Source: Chloroflexota bacterium (GTDB lineage: Bacteria > Chloroflexota > Dehalococcoidia > Lucifugimonadales > JACPCK01). Taken from it: 32,301 nt of DNA. The notes below the pieces were generated by a model that had not been told where the DNA came from, ran no database searches, and saw nothing but the letters and a program-made list of their open reading frames with translations. The first letter of the stretch is position 1; every line of letters starts with the position of its first letter. Shown here piece by piece: positions 16,403-24,709 of this stretch. Position numbers and translations under genes: made by a program. The stretch covers positions 1-32,301 of the forward strand of contig JACPCK010000052.1 of assembly GCA_016179845.1 (NCBI GenBank), given 5' to 3'.

Positions 16403-16896
16403 TAGACAGGGCCTTTCCCATCGCCCTTGGGGCTTATGACCAGGACAGGCAGGCCAGACTGGCGAAGCACCTTGTCTGCCACACTGCCAAAGAACATACG
16501 ACTGAGACCGCTGCGGCCGTGAGAGGAGATCGCAATCAGGTCTCCACCCTTTTCCTGGGCAAATTTTATGATTTGGCTGGCTGCGCTTCCCCGAAGGACC
16601 TCCCAACGAACCGAAAGGCCCTTGGCCTTTAGCTGCTGGCTCACCCTCTCTAGATAGGCTTTTGACTGGGAAACCTCTGTGTCCAGGGCCGAGGCCAGGG
16701 CGTCTATCACGATGGGGGAGGCCCCACCCAGGTCCCCAGCGCCACCCAGGCCCATGCCAGCCACCTGGGTCGGTAGCGGCACCACCTCTACCAGGTATAA
16801 CTCAGCGTTGCACCGCTGGGCAAGAGCCTCAGCGTAAGGCAGCACCTCCTCAGCCAGAGGAGACCCGTCCAGAGGCACTACAACACGGCTGTACAT
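16402..16896 (-). CDS. Universal stress protein (UspA family)
   Basis: 164-aa UspA-fold protein beginning MYSRVVVPLDGSPLAEEVL. The C-terminal nucleotide-binding loop is SSHGRSGLSRMFFGSVADKVL, and PVLVIS ends the last strand. The first Gly of the classical G-x2-G-x9-GS motif is Ser, though the spacing is kept, so ATP binding is likely but not certain. The frame is open to 17025, but the ATG at 16896 starts the domain correctly and has AAGGGGGTGGG upstream. It is convergent with rnpB. Cytoplasmic; role in stress survival by family. Confidence 0.92.
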   Translation of the reverse strand: MYSRVVVPLDGSPLAEEVLPYAEALAQRCNAELYLVEVVPLPTQVAGMGLGGAGDLGGASPIVIDALASALDTEVSQSKAYLERVSQQLKAKGLSVRWEVLRGSAASQIIKFAQEKGGDLIAISSHGRSGLSRMFFGSVADKVLRQSGLPVLVISPKGDGKGPV

Positions 16897-17045
16897 GGGA
16901 GTTCCCACCCCCTTCTTTCTTTTGGGACATAGTATAACCATCCCCTTACCATAGACAAGCCAAGCATACAGCAACTCCCTCTCCCCGTTGACTACCGAGA
17001 ACAGCCCTCTTATCATCGAGGCCAAGTTAGCTGAAAGGTACGCGT

Positions 17046-17825
17046 GTGCCAGGAGACCTGGACCTTCGAAGGCTGAGAGGCAGATTAAAGGGCTGCCTCA
17101 TAGGTTTCCAGACCCTCTTCTATGCCAGTGTCCCCTCCACTATGGATGTGGCCCGCAGAAAAGCGGAGGAAGGGGCCCCTGAGGGGACCGTAGTCCTTGC
17201 AGATCAGCAGACCAGGGGCCGGGGCCGCTTCCGGCGCCGATGGGTCTCTCCCCCAGGCACAAACCTGTACCTTTCCATTATCCTCCGCCCCACAGTGGAT
17301 GAGCTGAGGCTCCTCAACATGGCCACATCCCTGGCCGTAGTCAGAGCCATCCGCTCGACCGCGGGCCTCGCCGCCACCATCAAATGGCCCAACGATGTGC
17401 GGCTGAGAGAGCTGAAAGTGGGCGGCATCCTTATCGACTCAGCCCTCAGCAACGGGCAGATGCGGTGGACCATCGTAGGTGTAGGTATCAACGTGAACTT
17501 AGACCCCGCGGAGCACCCGGAGATCGCCTCCATCGCCACAAGCCTGGCCAAAGAAGCGGGGCATCCTGTGAGCCGCATGGAGGTGCTGGCAGCCTTTCTG
17601 GAGGAGCTTAATGTCTTGTATGAGACCCTCAGATCGAGGGAAGCCTTGGCGAAGGAGTGGAAGAGCTTCCTGGACACACTGGGCAAGACCATTCAGGTCC
17701 GCATCGGTAAGAGGATAGAGAGGGGAGTTGCCCAGGATGTGGACGAGGCTGGGAACCTGGTCCTGGTCCGCAGCGACGGGTCTATCGCCACGCTCGCGGC
17801 CGGTGAAGTGACACTTCAATCTTAG
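17046..17825 (+). CDS. birA: Biotin--[acetyl-CoA-carboxylase] ligase
   Basis: 259-aa biotin protein ligase, joining biotin via biotinyl-AMP to the carboxylase carrier Lys. Motifs: PSTMDVA, the biotin loop TRGRGRFRRRW, KWPNDV, KVGGILID and VGVGINVN, then a small SH3-like C-terminal domain. It lacks the N-terminal HTH of E. coli BirA, so it is a class I enzyme without repressor function. GTG start with AAAGG 7 bases upstream. The following SDR gene begins one base after its stop, suggesting an operon. Confidence 0.95.
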   Translation: MPGDLDLRRLRGRLKGCLIGFQTLFYASVPSTMDVARRKAEEGAPEGTVVLADQQTRGRGRFRRRWVSPPGTNLYLSIILRPTVDELRLLNMATSLAVVRAIRSTAGLAATIKWPNDVRLRELKVGGILIDSALSNGQMRWTIVGVGINVNLDPAEHPEIASIATSLAKEAGHPVSRMEVLAAFLEELNVLYETLRSREALAKEWKSFLDTLGKTIQVRIGKRIERGVAQDVDEAGNLVLVRSDGSIATLAAGEVTLQS

Positions 17826-17826
17826 G

Positions 17827-18651
17827 ATGCCAATGCTAGAGAAGCTGAACCTGGACGGAAAGGTTGCCCTTGTCACCGGAGGGGGCACGGGCCTCGGAAG
17901 AGAGATGGCGCTGGCCATGGCCCGGGCCGGTGCTGACATCGTTATTGCAGGCAGGCGTCCAGGGCCCCTTGAAGAGACGGCGCAAAAGGTCCGCGAGACT
18001 GGTATGCGAGCACTAGCCCTCTCTGCCGACGTGACCGACCTCTCTCAGGTTGCCAGCCTCGTATCAAGAGCGACGGAGACCTTCGGCCACATCGATATTC
18101 TCATCAACAATGCAGGCTATCCCGCCCAGCAGCAGTACGCAATCTGGGACGTCTCTGATGAGGAGTGGCACGCAGGGATAGAAGCCAACCTGAGCAGCGC
18201 CTTCTACTGCTCCCGCGCACTGGCGAAGCAGATGGTGCAGAGAGGCAGAGGCAGGATCATCAACATCTCCTCCGGCGCCGGCATCAGGAGCCTGCGAGAT
18301 AACTACATGTACTCCGTAGGCAAGGCAGGCCTTGTGGCCTTTACCAAGGCCCTAGCCATGAGCCTGGGACGTTTTGGTGTAACCAGCAACTGCATTGTCC
18401 CTGGAAGTGTCCCCACCAAGAGCCGAGACGCGGCCGAGGGGGCCCCGCCGCCAGCCCGAAACGTTCCAGTAGGTAGAGTAGGCCTCCCCCAAGAGATAGG
18501 CCCCCTGGCCGTTTTCCTGGCCTCTGACGCCTCGGACTACATGAATGGGCAGACCTTTTTCCTGGACGGCGGGGCCTTTGCCGGCGGCGTGACCCCCACG
18601 GGCTACATTCGAGAGGCCCCATCCCTGGGCGGTGCGAAGGAGCAGACTTGA
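17827..18651 (+). CDS. Short-chain dehydrogenase (intact)
   Basis: 274-aa classical SDR. It has the cofactor motif TGGGTGLG (residues 17-24), NNAG, the catalytic Ser in NISSGAG and Tyr-Lys in YSVGK, and a C-terminal NGQTFFLDGG. The R in AGRR after strand 2 suggests NADPH preference. The ATG is one base after the birA stop. The C-terminus extends ~25 residues beyond the usual end. It shares an operon with the SDR-like gene that follows; substrate unknown. Confidence 0.94.
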   Translation: MPMLEKLNLDGKVALVTGGGTGLGREMALAMARAGADIVIAGRRPGPLEETAQKVRETGMRALALSADVTDLSQVASLVSRATETFGHIDILINNAGYPAQQQYAIWDVSDEEWHAGIEANLSSAFYCSRALAKQMVQRGRGRIINISSGAGIRSLRDNYMYSVGKAGLVAFTKALAMSLGRFGVTSNCIVPGSVPTKSRDAAEGAPPPARNVPVGRVGLPQEIGPLAVFLASDASDYMNGQTFFLDGGAFAGGVTPTGYIREAPSLGGAKEQT

Positions 18652-18652
18652 G

Positions 18653-19414
18653 ATGCCCGTACCTAGAGAGTGGGCGCTAGAAGACAAAGTGGCCGTGGTG
18701 GCCGGAAACGGCCTCGGGTGGAGCCCGGCCCTGGTAGAGGCCCTGTCAGAGGCGGGGGCCCAGATTGTTGCCGTGGCCCGGGACCGGGCCCAGACCGCTG
18801 CCATGTTAAGCCGGGCCTCCTTGTCACCCGCCAGGACCATCCAGTTGTCCGCAGACCTGACGAGGCCGTCTGACGTCCGCAGGGCCGTGCGAAAGGTCGT
18901 GGCCGCCTTCGGGCGTATCGACATCCTGGTAAACAATCCTCAGAGGGTAGTGGTGCAGCCCTTTCTGGCTACCAGCCTGCTCGACATGAGGAGGATGCTG
19001 GACGAGAACCTGAAAAGCGTGCTCCTATGCTGCCGAGAGGTGGGCCGGGTGATGGTGGCCCAGGGAAAAGGCCGGATCATCAACATCACCTCCATCCTGG
19101 GGGAAAGAGGCATAGCCAACGAGGCCCTCTACTGCGCTGCCCAAGGTGCCGTCATCCAGTTGACCAGGGCCCTGGGGCTCGAGTGGGCTCCTTCAGGTGT
19201 AAGGGTGAACGCCATCGGATGCGGGTGGTTCACGATGGAGCAGATACCACAGGAGGAGCAGGAGAAAAGTCTCCTGGTCAGGTACCTTCCATCCCGTCGG
19301 CTGGGGGTCCCCGAAGACATCGGGCCCCTGCTGGTCTATCTAGCTTCTGACGCTTGTGACTTCATCGCGGGGCAGACCGTCTTTGTGGATGGCGGAGCCC
19401 TCGTCCACCTCTGA
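18653..19414 (+). CDS. SDR-like protein lacking catalytic Lys
   Basis: 253-aa paralogue-like SDR directly after the intact one. The fold motifs (ADLTRPSDV, RIDILVNN, GRIINITS, GQTVFVDGG) are present. The glycine-rich loop is shortened to AGNGLGWS (residues 17-24). NNAG is NNPQ. The active site keeps S147 and Y160 but has Gln164 instead of Lys (YCAAQ). It is probably not a normal dehydrogenase; it could be a partner subunit of the preceding SDR. A GTG at 18632 is possible, but the ATG at 18653 follows AAGGAG and sits one base past the upstream stop. Confidence 0.92.
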   Translation: MPVPREWALEDKVAVVAGNGLGWSPALVEALSEAGAQIVAVARDRAQTAAMLSRASLSPARTIQLSADLTRPSDVRRAVRKVVAAFGRIDILVNNPQRVVVQPFLATSLLDMRRMLDENLKSVLLCCREVGRVMVAQGKGRIINITSILGERGIANEALYCAAQGAVIQLTRALGLEWAPSGVRVNAIGCGWFTMEQIPQEEQEKSLLVRYLPSRRLGVPEDIGPLLVYLASDACDFIAGQTVFVDGGALVHL

Positions 19415-19484
19415 GGTCTTTTCTGTCATGCTTCGCCCTCCTCAAGGTGACAACCGAGAGACCCTGCTGTAAAAGCACACTGTG

Positions 19485-19514
19485 TTGCGCCGCGCTCATT
19501 ATATGGAGTAGAAT
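19485..19514 (+). promoter_or_regulatory. Possible moaA promoter
   Basis: TTGCGC (19485-19490), 18-bp spacer, TAGAAT (19509-19514). Both boxes are 4-5 of 6 matches. It would place the transcription start just at the 5' arm of the leader hairpin. Confidence 0.35.
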
Positions 19515-19517
19515 CGG

Positions 19518-19552
19518 CCTGATACTATCGACTCTGCTAGAACCCGATCAGG
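19518..19552 (+). promoter_or_regulatory. Leader hairpin covering moaA ribosome site
   Basis: CCTGAT (19518-19523) can pair with ATCAGG (19547-19552), and the right arm merges into the ribosome site AGGTGGGGG before the ATG at 19560. Pairing would hide the ribosome site. It does not match the known Moco riboswitch; a regulatory role is inference. Confidence 0.3.
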
Positions 19553-19559
19553 TGGGGGA

Positions 19560-20579
19560 ATGAGCGAAAGCCTGGTCCGCGACACCTTCGGCAGGGCCAC
19601 AGCAGACCTGCGAATATCTGTTACAGACAGGTGCAACTTCCGCTGCACCTACTGCATGCCCTCCGAGACATATGCTGGAAAGTACTACTTCCTTCCCAGA
19701 AAGGAGCTGCTGAGCTTCGAGGAGATCACCCGACTGGCCAGAGTGTTCCTCGGCTTAGGCGTGAGGAAGATCCGGTTGACTGGGGGAGAGCCTCTGATAC
19801 GGAACGAGATCGAGGGGCTTGTGGCCCAGCTTGCTGCGCTTAGCCCCGGCCTAGACCTGACTCTGACTACCAATGGCTACCTCCTAGCCCAGAAGGCTCA
19901 AGCCCTCAAGGAGGCAGGCCTTGGAAGAGTGACAGTGAGCCTGGATGCCCTGGACGACGCCGTGTTCGGCAGGATGAACGGGCGGGGCTTCACCACCCAG
20001 CGGGTCCTGGAGGGCATCTGGAAGGCCGTGGAGGTGGGGCTCACACCCGTAAAGGTCAACGCGGTAGTCCAGCGAGGGGTCAACGACCACACTATCGTTG
20101 ACCTAGCCAGGTACTTCAAGGGAACCGGAGTGACTGTCCGCTTCATCGAATACATGGACGTGGGGTCTCGCAACGGCTGGAGGATGGACCAGGTAGTCCC
20201 CGCTGAGGAGATAGTACGGCGTATAGACGCGGAGCTACCCCTCGATCCGGTGGAGAGGAACTACGAGAGCGAGGTGGCCCTGCGGTACAGGTACGTGGAT
20301 GGCGGCGGAGAGGTGGGAGTGATCGCCTCAGTTACCAAGCCCTTCTGCGGCGACTGCACCCGGGTGAGGCTCAGCCCCGATGGCAAGGTGTACACCTGCC
20401 TCTTCGCCTCCCTGGGGCACGACCTGAAGGGGCTTCTGAGAAGCGGCGCAACCGACACCGACTTGGAGGAGAAGCTCCGCCGCATCTGGAGCGCCAGGAC
20501 CGACCGGTACTCTGAAGAGAGGACCTCTGAGACAGCTCACCGCGCGGGCAGGGTAGAGATGTACCAGATCGGCGGCTGA
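19560..20579 (+). CDS. moaA: GTP 3',8-cyclase MoaA
   Basis: 339-aa radical SAM enzyme for the first step of molybdenum cofactor synthesis (GTP to 3',8-cyclo-GTP, passed to MoaC). The N-terminal cluster CNFRCTYC binds SAM; the C-terminal cluster is CGDCTRVRLSPDGKVYTC. LTGGEPLIR and the C-terminal GG tail (needed for catalysis in the family) are present. The ATG follows AGGTGGGGG. No other Moco genes are in the window, so it stands alone, with a possible regulated leader. Confidence 0.97.
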   Translation: MSESLVRDTFGRATADLRISVTDRCNFRCTYCMPSETYAGKYYFLPRKELLSFEEITRLARVFLGLGVRKIRLTGGEPLIRNEIEGLVAQLAALSPGLDLTLTTNGYLLAQKAQALKEAGLGRVTVSLDALDDAVFGRMNGRGFTTQRVLEGIWKAVEVGLTPVKVNAVVQRGVNDHTIVDLARYFKGTGVTVRFIEYMDVGSRNGWRMDQVVPAEEIVRRIDAELPLDPVERNYESEVALRYRYVDGGGEVGVIASVTKPFCGDCTRVRLSPDGKVYTCLFASLGHDLKGLLRSGATDTDLEEKLRRIWSARTDRYSEERTSETAHRAGRVEMYQIGG

Positions 20580-20622
20580 GAGAAGGCTTAACCATAAGCT
20601 AGAACTGGAGAAGGAGGGAGCC

Positions 20623-21636
20623 GTGGCCCTAAAAGTAGTGCATCTGAACATGAAACCCGTGGACCCCGAGACTTCCCGACGTATCCTGGGCCAGATAGGG
20701 GCCCAGGTGGTAGTCGCCGAATGTGAGACCGAGGAGCAGGTGATCCAGGTCTGTCGAGACGCGGACGCCATCATGCGGGTCGGCGGCTCCCTTTCCAGGA
20801 AGGTCATCGAGTCCCTGGAGCGGTGCCGCATCATAAGCTGCTACGCCGTGGACATCGACGGGCTTGACGTGGCTGCGGCCACGGAGAAGGGCATCGTCGT
20901 CACCTTCGCCCCGGACTCCAGCACCGAAGAGGTGAGCGACCACGCCATGGCATTCATGCTGGCCCTCGGCCGCAAGCTGTTCTTCTATGACCGAGTAGTA
21001 CGGGCCCACCAGTGGGGCGAGGACCACACCGCCATCGTGAGGATGGGACGGCCCATGCCTCGCCTGCGAGGTCTAACGGTGGGCTCCATCGGCCTGGGCC
21101 GGGCTGGCCTGGCCCTGGCCCGGAAGGTGCAGGCCTTCGGTATGAGGTTCCTGGCCTACGACCCGTACATCAAGCCGGACGCCGGCCGGGAGCTGGGAGT
21201 GGAGACGGCTGACCTGGACCGGGTCCTGCGGGAGTCGGATTTCCTGCACCTGAACATCCCCCTGAACAAAGAGACCCACCACTTCGTGGACGCTCCGAAA
21301 CTGCGGAAGATGAAAGCGACAGCGTACCTCATCAACAGCACGGCGCGGGGCCAGATCATCGACGAGGAGGCCCTCTACAAGGCTCTGAAGGAGAAGTGGA
21401 TCGCTGGCGCCGCCCTGGACAACCTGGAGAAACGCCCCCTGGAGCAGAACCCCCTCCTCAAGCTGGACAACGTGATCCTGACGCCCCATGTCTGCCACAT
21501 CTCGGACACCTCCTACGAGGACCTGGCACGGCGGGTCAGTGAGGACGTGGTCCGCTTCTTTAAGGGCGAGTGGCCCCCGGTGGTCGTCAACCCCAAGGTA
21601 AAGGAGAAGGTGCGACTCCAGCCAGTGTCGGCATAG
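20623..21636 (+). CDS. D-2-hydroxyacid dehydrogenase family protein
   Basis: 337-aa NAD-dependent D-isomer-specific 2-hydroxyacid dehydrogenase (phosphoglycerate dehydrogenase/CtBP-like). The NAD loop is GSIGLGRAG. The catalytic triad is visible: Arg in NSTARGQIID, Glu in LDNLEKRPL and His in LTPHVCHIS. No ACT domain is present, so it is not a full SerA. GTG start after AAGGAGGGAG. It follows moaA by 43 bp and may be cotranscribed, without an evident link. Substrate unknown. Confidence 0.93.
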   Translation: MALKVVHLNMKPVDPETSRRILGQIGAQVVVAECETEEQVIQVCRDADAIMRVGGSLSRKVIESLERCRIISCYAVDIDGLDVAAATEKGIVVTFAPDSSTEEVSDHAMAFMLALGRKLFFYDRVVRAHQWGEDHTAIVRMGRPMPRLRGLTVGSIGLGRAGLALARKVQAFGMRFLAYDPYIKPDAGRELGVETADLDRVLRESDFLHLNIPLNKETHHFVDAPKLRKMKATAYLINSTARGQIIDEEALYKALKEKWIAGAALDNLEKRPLEQNPLLKLDNVILTPHVCHISDTSYEDLARRVSEDVVRFFKGEWPPVVVNPKVKEKVRLQPVSA

Positions 21637-21688
21637 GGCGCCTTTGTCTTGGAGGCAAGGAGACACCGGTGAAAGGGCGCCGAGTGTA

Positions 21689-22612
21689 CTAGGTGCCCCC
21701 GGCCAAGGCCTTCTTCAAAGCGCCCTCTAGCTCCTCCAGGGCCAATATTCCTTCGAACTTGGCCACCAGGCGGCCCTGGCCGTTTACCACAAAGACCCAG
21801 GGCTCTGTTGGCAGTCCCCACTGCACTGTGGCCTCCACGAGCTGGACCCTCCCTTCCCCTCTGATGAGGCTCAGGTCGTAGGGCTCAATGTGTATGAACT
21901 CCACACGCTCCCGGTAGGAAGGGATAGTCTGGGCCACTATCTCCAGCACAGGCCCGCAGAGGCGGCTCTGGCAGAAGGCTGGTGTGGCGAAGACCACCAC
22001 GAAGGGCCTGTGCCCCTCCACAGCCTCGGCGACACTAACGCGATAGAAGTCAGGGATAGGCTCCTCGCTGGACGATATCTGTGACAGATCGGAGACGTCC
22101 CTGGCTGTTTTGTGCCGGGTAGGGGGCACAGGATTGCCGATGGCCGGAGTAGAGCTCTTGCCCTTCACGATGACATCCTGCTCCAGAAGGTACGGGCCAG
22201 AGCCGTCTGGCAGCGTAACGCGAGCCTGGACATTCCACTCGCCGGGGGTATCCAACTTGACGCCGTCCACAACGTACAACCCCCTGGTATCTATGTGCAG
22301 GTGAACCTCGCCTCCCGGATGGATATGGGGAGTTCTAATAGCTACCGAGCGGTAGATGGCCTCCCCTTCAAGGACGACCTGGGAGCCACGGATGAACCGC
22401 AGGGAAGCCCGGGCACCCTCAATCATAGTCCTGTCGGGCCCTATAAGCCCAAAGGCAAAGCGGGTCTCCTCCACGGCCAGGTCCGTGGAGACCAGATAGA
22501 AGGTGACTGGAGCCTCTTGAGACGCGGCGGGCGTGGCGGCCGGCCCACGAGTGCAGGCTGCGAACAACAGCGTTAGCAAGATAAGCGATGGACCAAGCAG
22601 CTTAGGCTCCAA
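21689..22612 (-). CDS. Thioredoxin-fold lipoprotein with C-x4-C
   Basis: 307-aa exported protein. A signal peptide ends at the lipid-modified C20 (LLFAAC). A beta-rich domain follows (residues ~35-150, with the His-rich stretch TPHIHPGGEVHLH that might bind metal). A thioredoxin-like domain occupies the C-terminus (PFVVVFATPAFCQSRLCGP ... WVFVVNGQGRLVAKFEG). The two cysteines are C214 and C219, spaced C-x4-C rather than C-x2-C. The TTG at 22612 is the only available start, as a stop lies just upstream. An extended -10 precedes it. Possible roles are extracytoplasmic redox or copper handling. Confidence 0.88.
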   Translation of the reverse strand: MEPKLLGPSLILLTLLFAACTRGPAATPAASQEAPVTFYLVSTDLAVEETRFAFGLIGPDRTMIEGARASLRFIRGSQVVLEGEAIYRSVAIRTPHIHPGGEVHLHIDTRGLYVVDGVKLDTPGEWNVQARVTLPDGSGPYLLEQDVIVKGKSSTPAIGNPVPPTRHKTARDVSDLSQISSSEEPIPDFYRVSVAEAVEGHRPFVVVFATPAFCQSRLCGPVLEIVAQTIPSYRERVEFIHIEPYDLSLIRGEGRVQLVEATVQWGLPTEPWVFVVNGQGRLVAKFEGILALEELEGALKKALAGGT

Positions 22613-22646
22613 AGAGCAAAGAGTCCTGCACTACACTTGTAATACT

Positions 22647-22655
22647 ATTGTATCA
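22647..22655 (-). promoter_or_regulatory. Extended -10 promoter of thioredoxin-fold lipoprotein
   Basis: Minus strand reads TGATACAAT (22655 to 22647), matching TGnTATAAT except for one base. It lies 35 bp upstream of the TTG start and downstream of the guaB3 stop, giving this gene its own transcript. Confidence 0.5.
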
Positions 22656-22691
22656 GGCAGGAGCAGCCAAACCCACTTCAGCGCAGCAGGG

Positions 22692-23834
22692 CTAGCCGCG
22701 CTGCGCCATCTGGAATATCTTGCCTTCGGCCTTGATGTCGGGGGCGTAGAGGAGCGGGGCCCGCTGCATCTCCCTTATGTTGAAGGCCCCCACCATACCC
22801 ATGCCCATGCGCAGGGAGCCCACCAGGTTCATCGTACCGTCGGTGACGGTGGCAGGCCCGAACAGGATCTGCTCCAGGGTGCCCTTGGTGCCTGTCTTGA
22901 TACGAGTGCCCCTGGGCAAGGCGGGGTGAGGAGTAGCCATGCCCCAGTTGTAGCCGTGCCCGGGGGCTTCCACCGCCTGGGACAGGGGCGTGCCCAGCAT
23001 TACGGCGTCGGCTCCCGCTGCGATGGCCTTGCACAGGTCTCCCCCGGTCCGGATGCCCCCATCGGTGATTACAGCCACGTAGCGGCCTGTCCTCTGGTAG
23101 TACTCTTCTCGGGCGGCGGCGCAGTCCAGGGTTGCGGTGATCTGTGGTATGCCCACTCCCACCACCTCCCTGGTGGTGCAGGCAGCGCCAGGACCCACGC
23201 CAATCAACACGCCATCGATGCCGGTCTCCATAAGCTCCAGGGCCGCGTCGTAGGTGGCGCAGTTCCCCACCACCACCGGCACCTTCACCATGTCGATGAG
23301 CTCGGAGAAGACGAGGCCGCGATAGCTCTTGGAGACATGCCTCGCCGTGGTCACCGTGGCCTGGACAACCAGGATATCGGCGCCAGCCTCCACGGCGATG
23401 GGAGACATACGCTTGGCATTCTGCGGAGTGAAGGAGACGGCACAGACCACGCCGCCAGACTTTATCTCCCGGACCCGTTGCCCGATGAGGCCCTCTTTCA
23501 GGGGAGCCGAATACAGCTTCTGAAGGAGCGCCGTGATCTTTTCCTGGGGGGTATTAGCGAGCTCTTGCAGGACGCCTTCAGCATCCTCATAGCGGCACCA
23601 GACCCCCTCGAGGTTGAGCACCCCCAGACCGCCCAGCTTTCCCATCTTGACGGCAAAGGAGGGAGACACCACGGCGTCCATGGCCGACGCCAGAACGGGA
23701 ATGGCAAAGTTGAACGCTCCTAGGGGGAACTCGACGCTAGCCTGGTCTGGGTTAATTGTTACAGGCCCCGGAGAGATGGAGACTTCGTCAAAACCGTAGA
23801 CGCGCCGCAGCTCCTTAAACTGGGGAACACCCAT
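22692..23834 (-). CDS. guaB3: GuaB3-family IMP dehydrogenase-related protein
   Basis: 380-aa TIM-barrel protein of the IMPDH/GMPR superfamily without CBS domains. It has the GuaB3 start [17 protein letters not shown]. The active-site loop [20 protein letters not shown] holds the catalytic Cys, and [24 protein letters not shown] binds phosphate. GuaB3 proteins are known in Actinobacteria, Cyanobacteria and Chloroflexota; whether this acts as an IMP dehydrogenase or GMP reductase cannot be told here. GGGAGGT lies about 11 bases before the ATG. Confidence 0.94.
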   Translation of the reverse strand: MGVPQFKELRRVYGFDEVSISPGPVTINPDQASVEFPLGAFNFAIPVLASAMDAVVSPSFAVKMGKLGGLGVLNLEGVWCRYEDAEGVLQELANTPQEKITALLQKLYSAPLKEGLIGQRVREIKSGGVVCAVSFTPQNAKRMSPIAVEAGADILVVQATVTTARHVSKSYRGLVFSELIDMVKVPVVVGNCATYDAALELMETGIDGVLIGVGPGAACTTREVVGVGIPQITATLDCAAAREEYYQRTGRYVAVITDGGIRTGGDLCKAIAAGADAVMLGTPLSQAVEAPGHGYNWGMATPHPALPRGTRIKTGTKGTLEQILFGPATVTDGTMNLVGSLRMGMGMVGAFNIREMQRAPLLYAPDIKAEGKIFQMAQRG

Positions 23835-23966
23835 CCGCTAACCTGACCTCCCGAACATTTACGAAATGCTATCAGGGCCTCCAGGCCCAGTCAAGGTATC
23901 GGAGGAGCAGATTATGTCAATGTCTTAGTGTTGCCAGGCCTAGGCCGCCGCCAATCACCCGCCTTG

Positions 23967-23972
23967 TATAAT
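23967..23972 (+). promoter_or_regulatory. -10 box before Rieske gene
   Basis: A perfect TATAAT preceded by TTG, 34 bp before the ATG at 24007. No good -35 element is seen. Confidence 0.35.
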
Positions 23973-24006
23973 AGAGCGCATCACATGGCTTTCATTGGGA
24001 GGTGGT

Positions 24007-24318
24007 ATGGCCAGGCAGCAAAAGGTAGCATCGCTGGGAGATGTCGGACAGGGAGAGATGAAGCTGGTGGAGGTTGGAGAGGAGCGGGTGCTTCTGGCCA
24101 ACGTAGAGGGGAAGCTCTACGCGGTGTCCGACGTGTGTACCCATGCCGCCTGCTCCCTCTCGGAGGGGTTCCTGGAGGGGGACGAGGTGGAGTGCCCCTG
24201 CCACGGCAGCCGGTTCAAGGTGACCAGCGGAGAGGCCACCCAGGGGCCTGCGGATGAGCCCCTCAAGCGCTATCCTGTAGCGGTCCAGGGGCGGGACGTG
24301 CTCTTGTCCCTAGAGTAA
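24007..24318 (+). CDS. Rieske [2Fe-2S] ferredoxin-like protein
   Basis: 103-aa Rieske protein of the dioxygenase-ferredoxin/NirD type. The cluster ligands are C-x-H in CTHAACSL and C-x2-H in CPCHGSRF. No signal or membrane anchor, so it is a cytoplasmic electron carrier. The frame extends to a TTG at 23995, but the ATG at 24007 has GGGAGGTGG immediately upstream. No oxygenase gene is adjacent, so the partner is unknown. Confidence 0.95.
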   Translation: MARQQKVASLGDVGQGEMKLVEVGEERVLLANVEGKLYAVSDVCTHAACSLSEGFLEGDEVECPCHGSRFKVTSGEATQGPADEPLKRYPVAVQGRDVLLSLE

Positions 24319-24355
24319 GACACACTGCCTGGCGATGTCAGGATATGAAAGGGAT

Positions 24356-24408
24356 GCTCATGGTTCGACAGGCATGTCCTGAGCGAAGCCGAAGGGCTCA
24401 CCATGAGC
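24356..24408. repeat. REP-like palindrome (GCTCATGG/CCATGAGC)
   Basis: Perfect 8-bp ends GCTCATGG (24356-24363) and CCATGAGC (24401-24408). The interior CCTGAGCGAAGCCGAAGGG has the form of a widespread dispersed repeat (CCTGAGCGAAG...). It starts about 40 bp after the Rieske stop and could end its transcript. Confidence 0.55.
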
Positions 24409-24473
24409 GGTCGATTATGACGCCCTTTTCCGCAAGTAGGTACTAGTGTGGTGTCTCCGAAGTTCACCTCCAA

Positions 24474-24635
24474 TGTCATTGCGAGGCCCGACGAAGGAGG
24501 GCCGTGGCAATCTCGCGGCGGGACTTAGTTCCATAAATCCGCGTACATAAGGCCCAACCTAACCCCGCTCGCCCTGAGCGGAGAAGGGCCTGGTAACGGA
24601 TTCTTCGTCCCGACGTGTCGGGACTCAGAATGACA
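24474..24635. repeat. Composite palindromic repeat (TGTCATT/AATGACA)
   Basis: 7-bp perfect ends TGTCATT (24474-24480) and AATGACA (24629-24635), with internal hairpins including CCCGAC-GTGTCGGG. The left arm TGTCATTGCGAGGCCC...GGCAATCTCG is a typical REP form. It is related by its ends to 13720-13797. Confidence 0.5.
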
Positions 24636-24709
24636 AGCAGGCAGGGCCTTGACCTTCCACCTACCCTGTCCCATCATACACGCCGGGGGAGCCCCCAAAG
24701 GACGTTAGA

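Larger units (their letters stand above)
24319..24709. other. Intergenic region filled with palindromic repeats
   Basis: No gene seen. It holds two REP-like palindromes (listed separately) and fragments such as CGCCCTGAGCGGAGAAGGGC that resemble other dispersed repeats. Confidence 0.6.

Noticed and set aside
19415-19559. Moco riboswitch upstream of moaA
   Set aside because: The conserved riboswitch segments were not found; only a simple hairpin is present.
22533-23723. 396-codon plus-strand frame
   Set aside because: Antisense of GuaB3; composition unlike a protein.
24356-24375. tRNA T-loop (GGTTCGA)
   Set aside because: No acceptor or anticodon arms can be folded; it is part of a REP-like palindrome.
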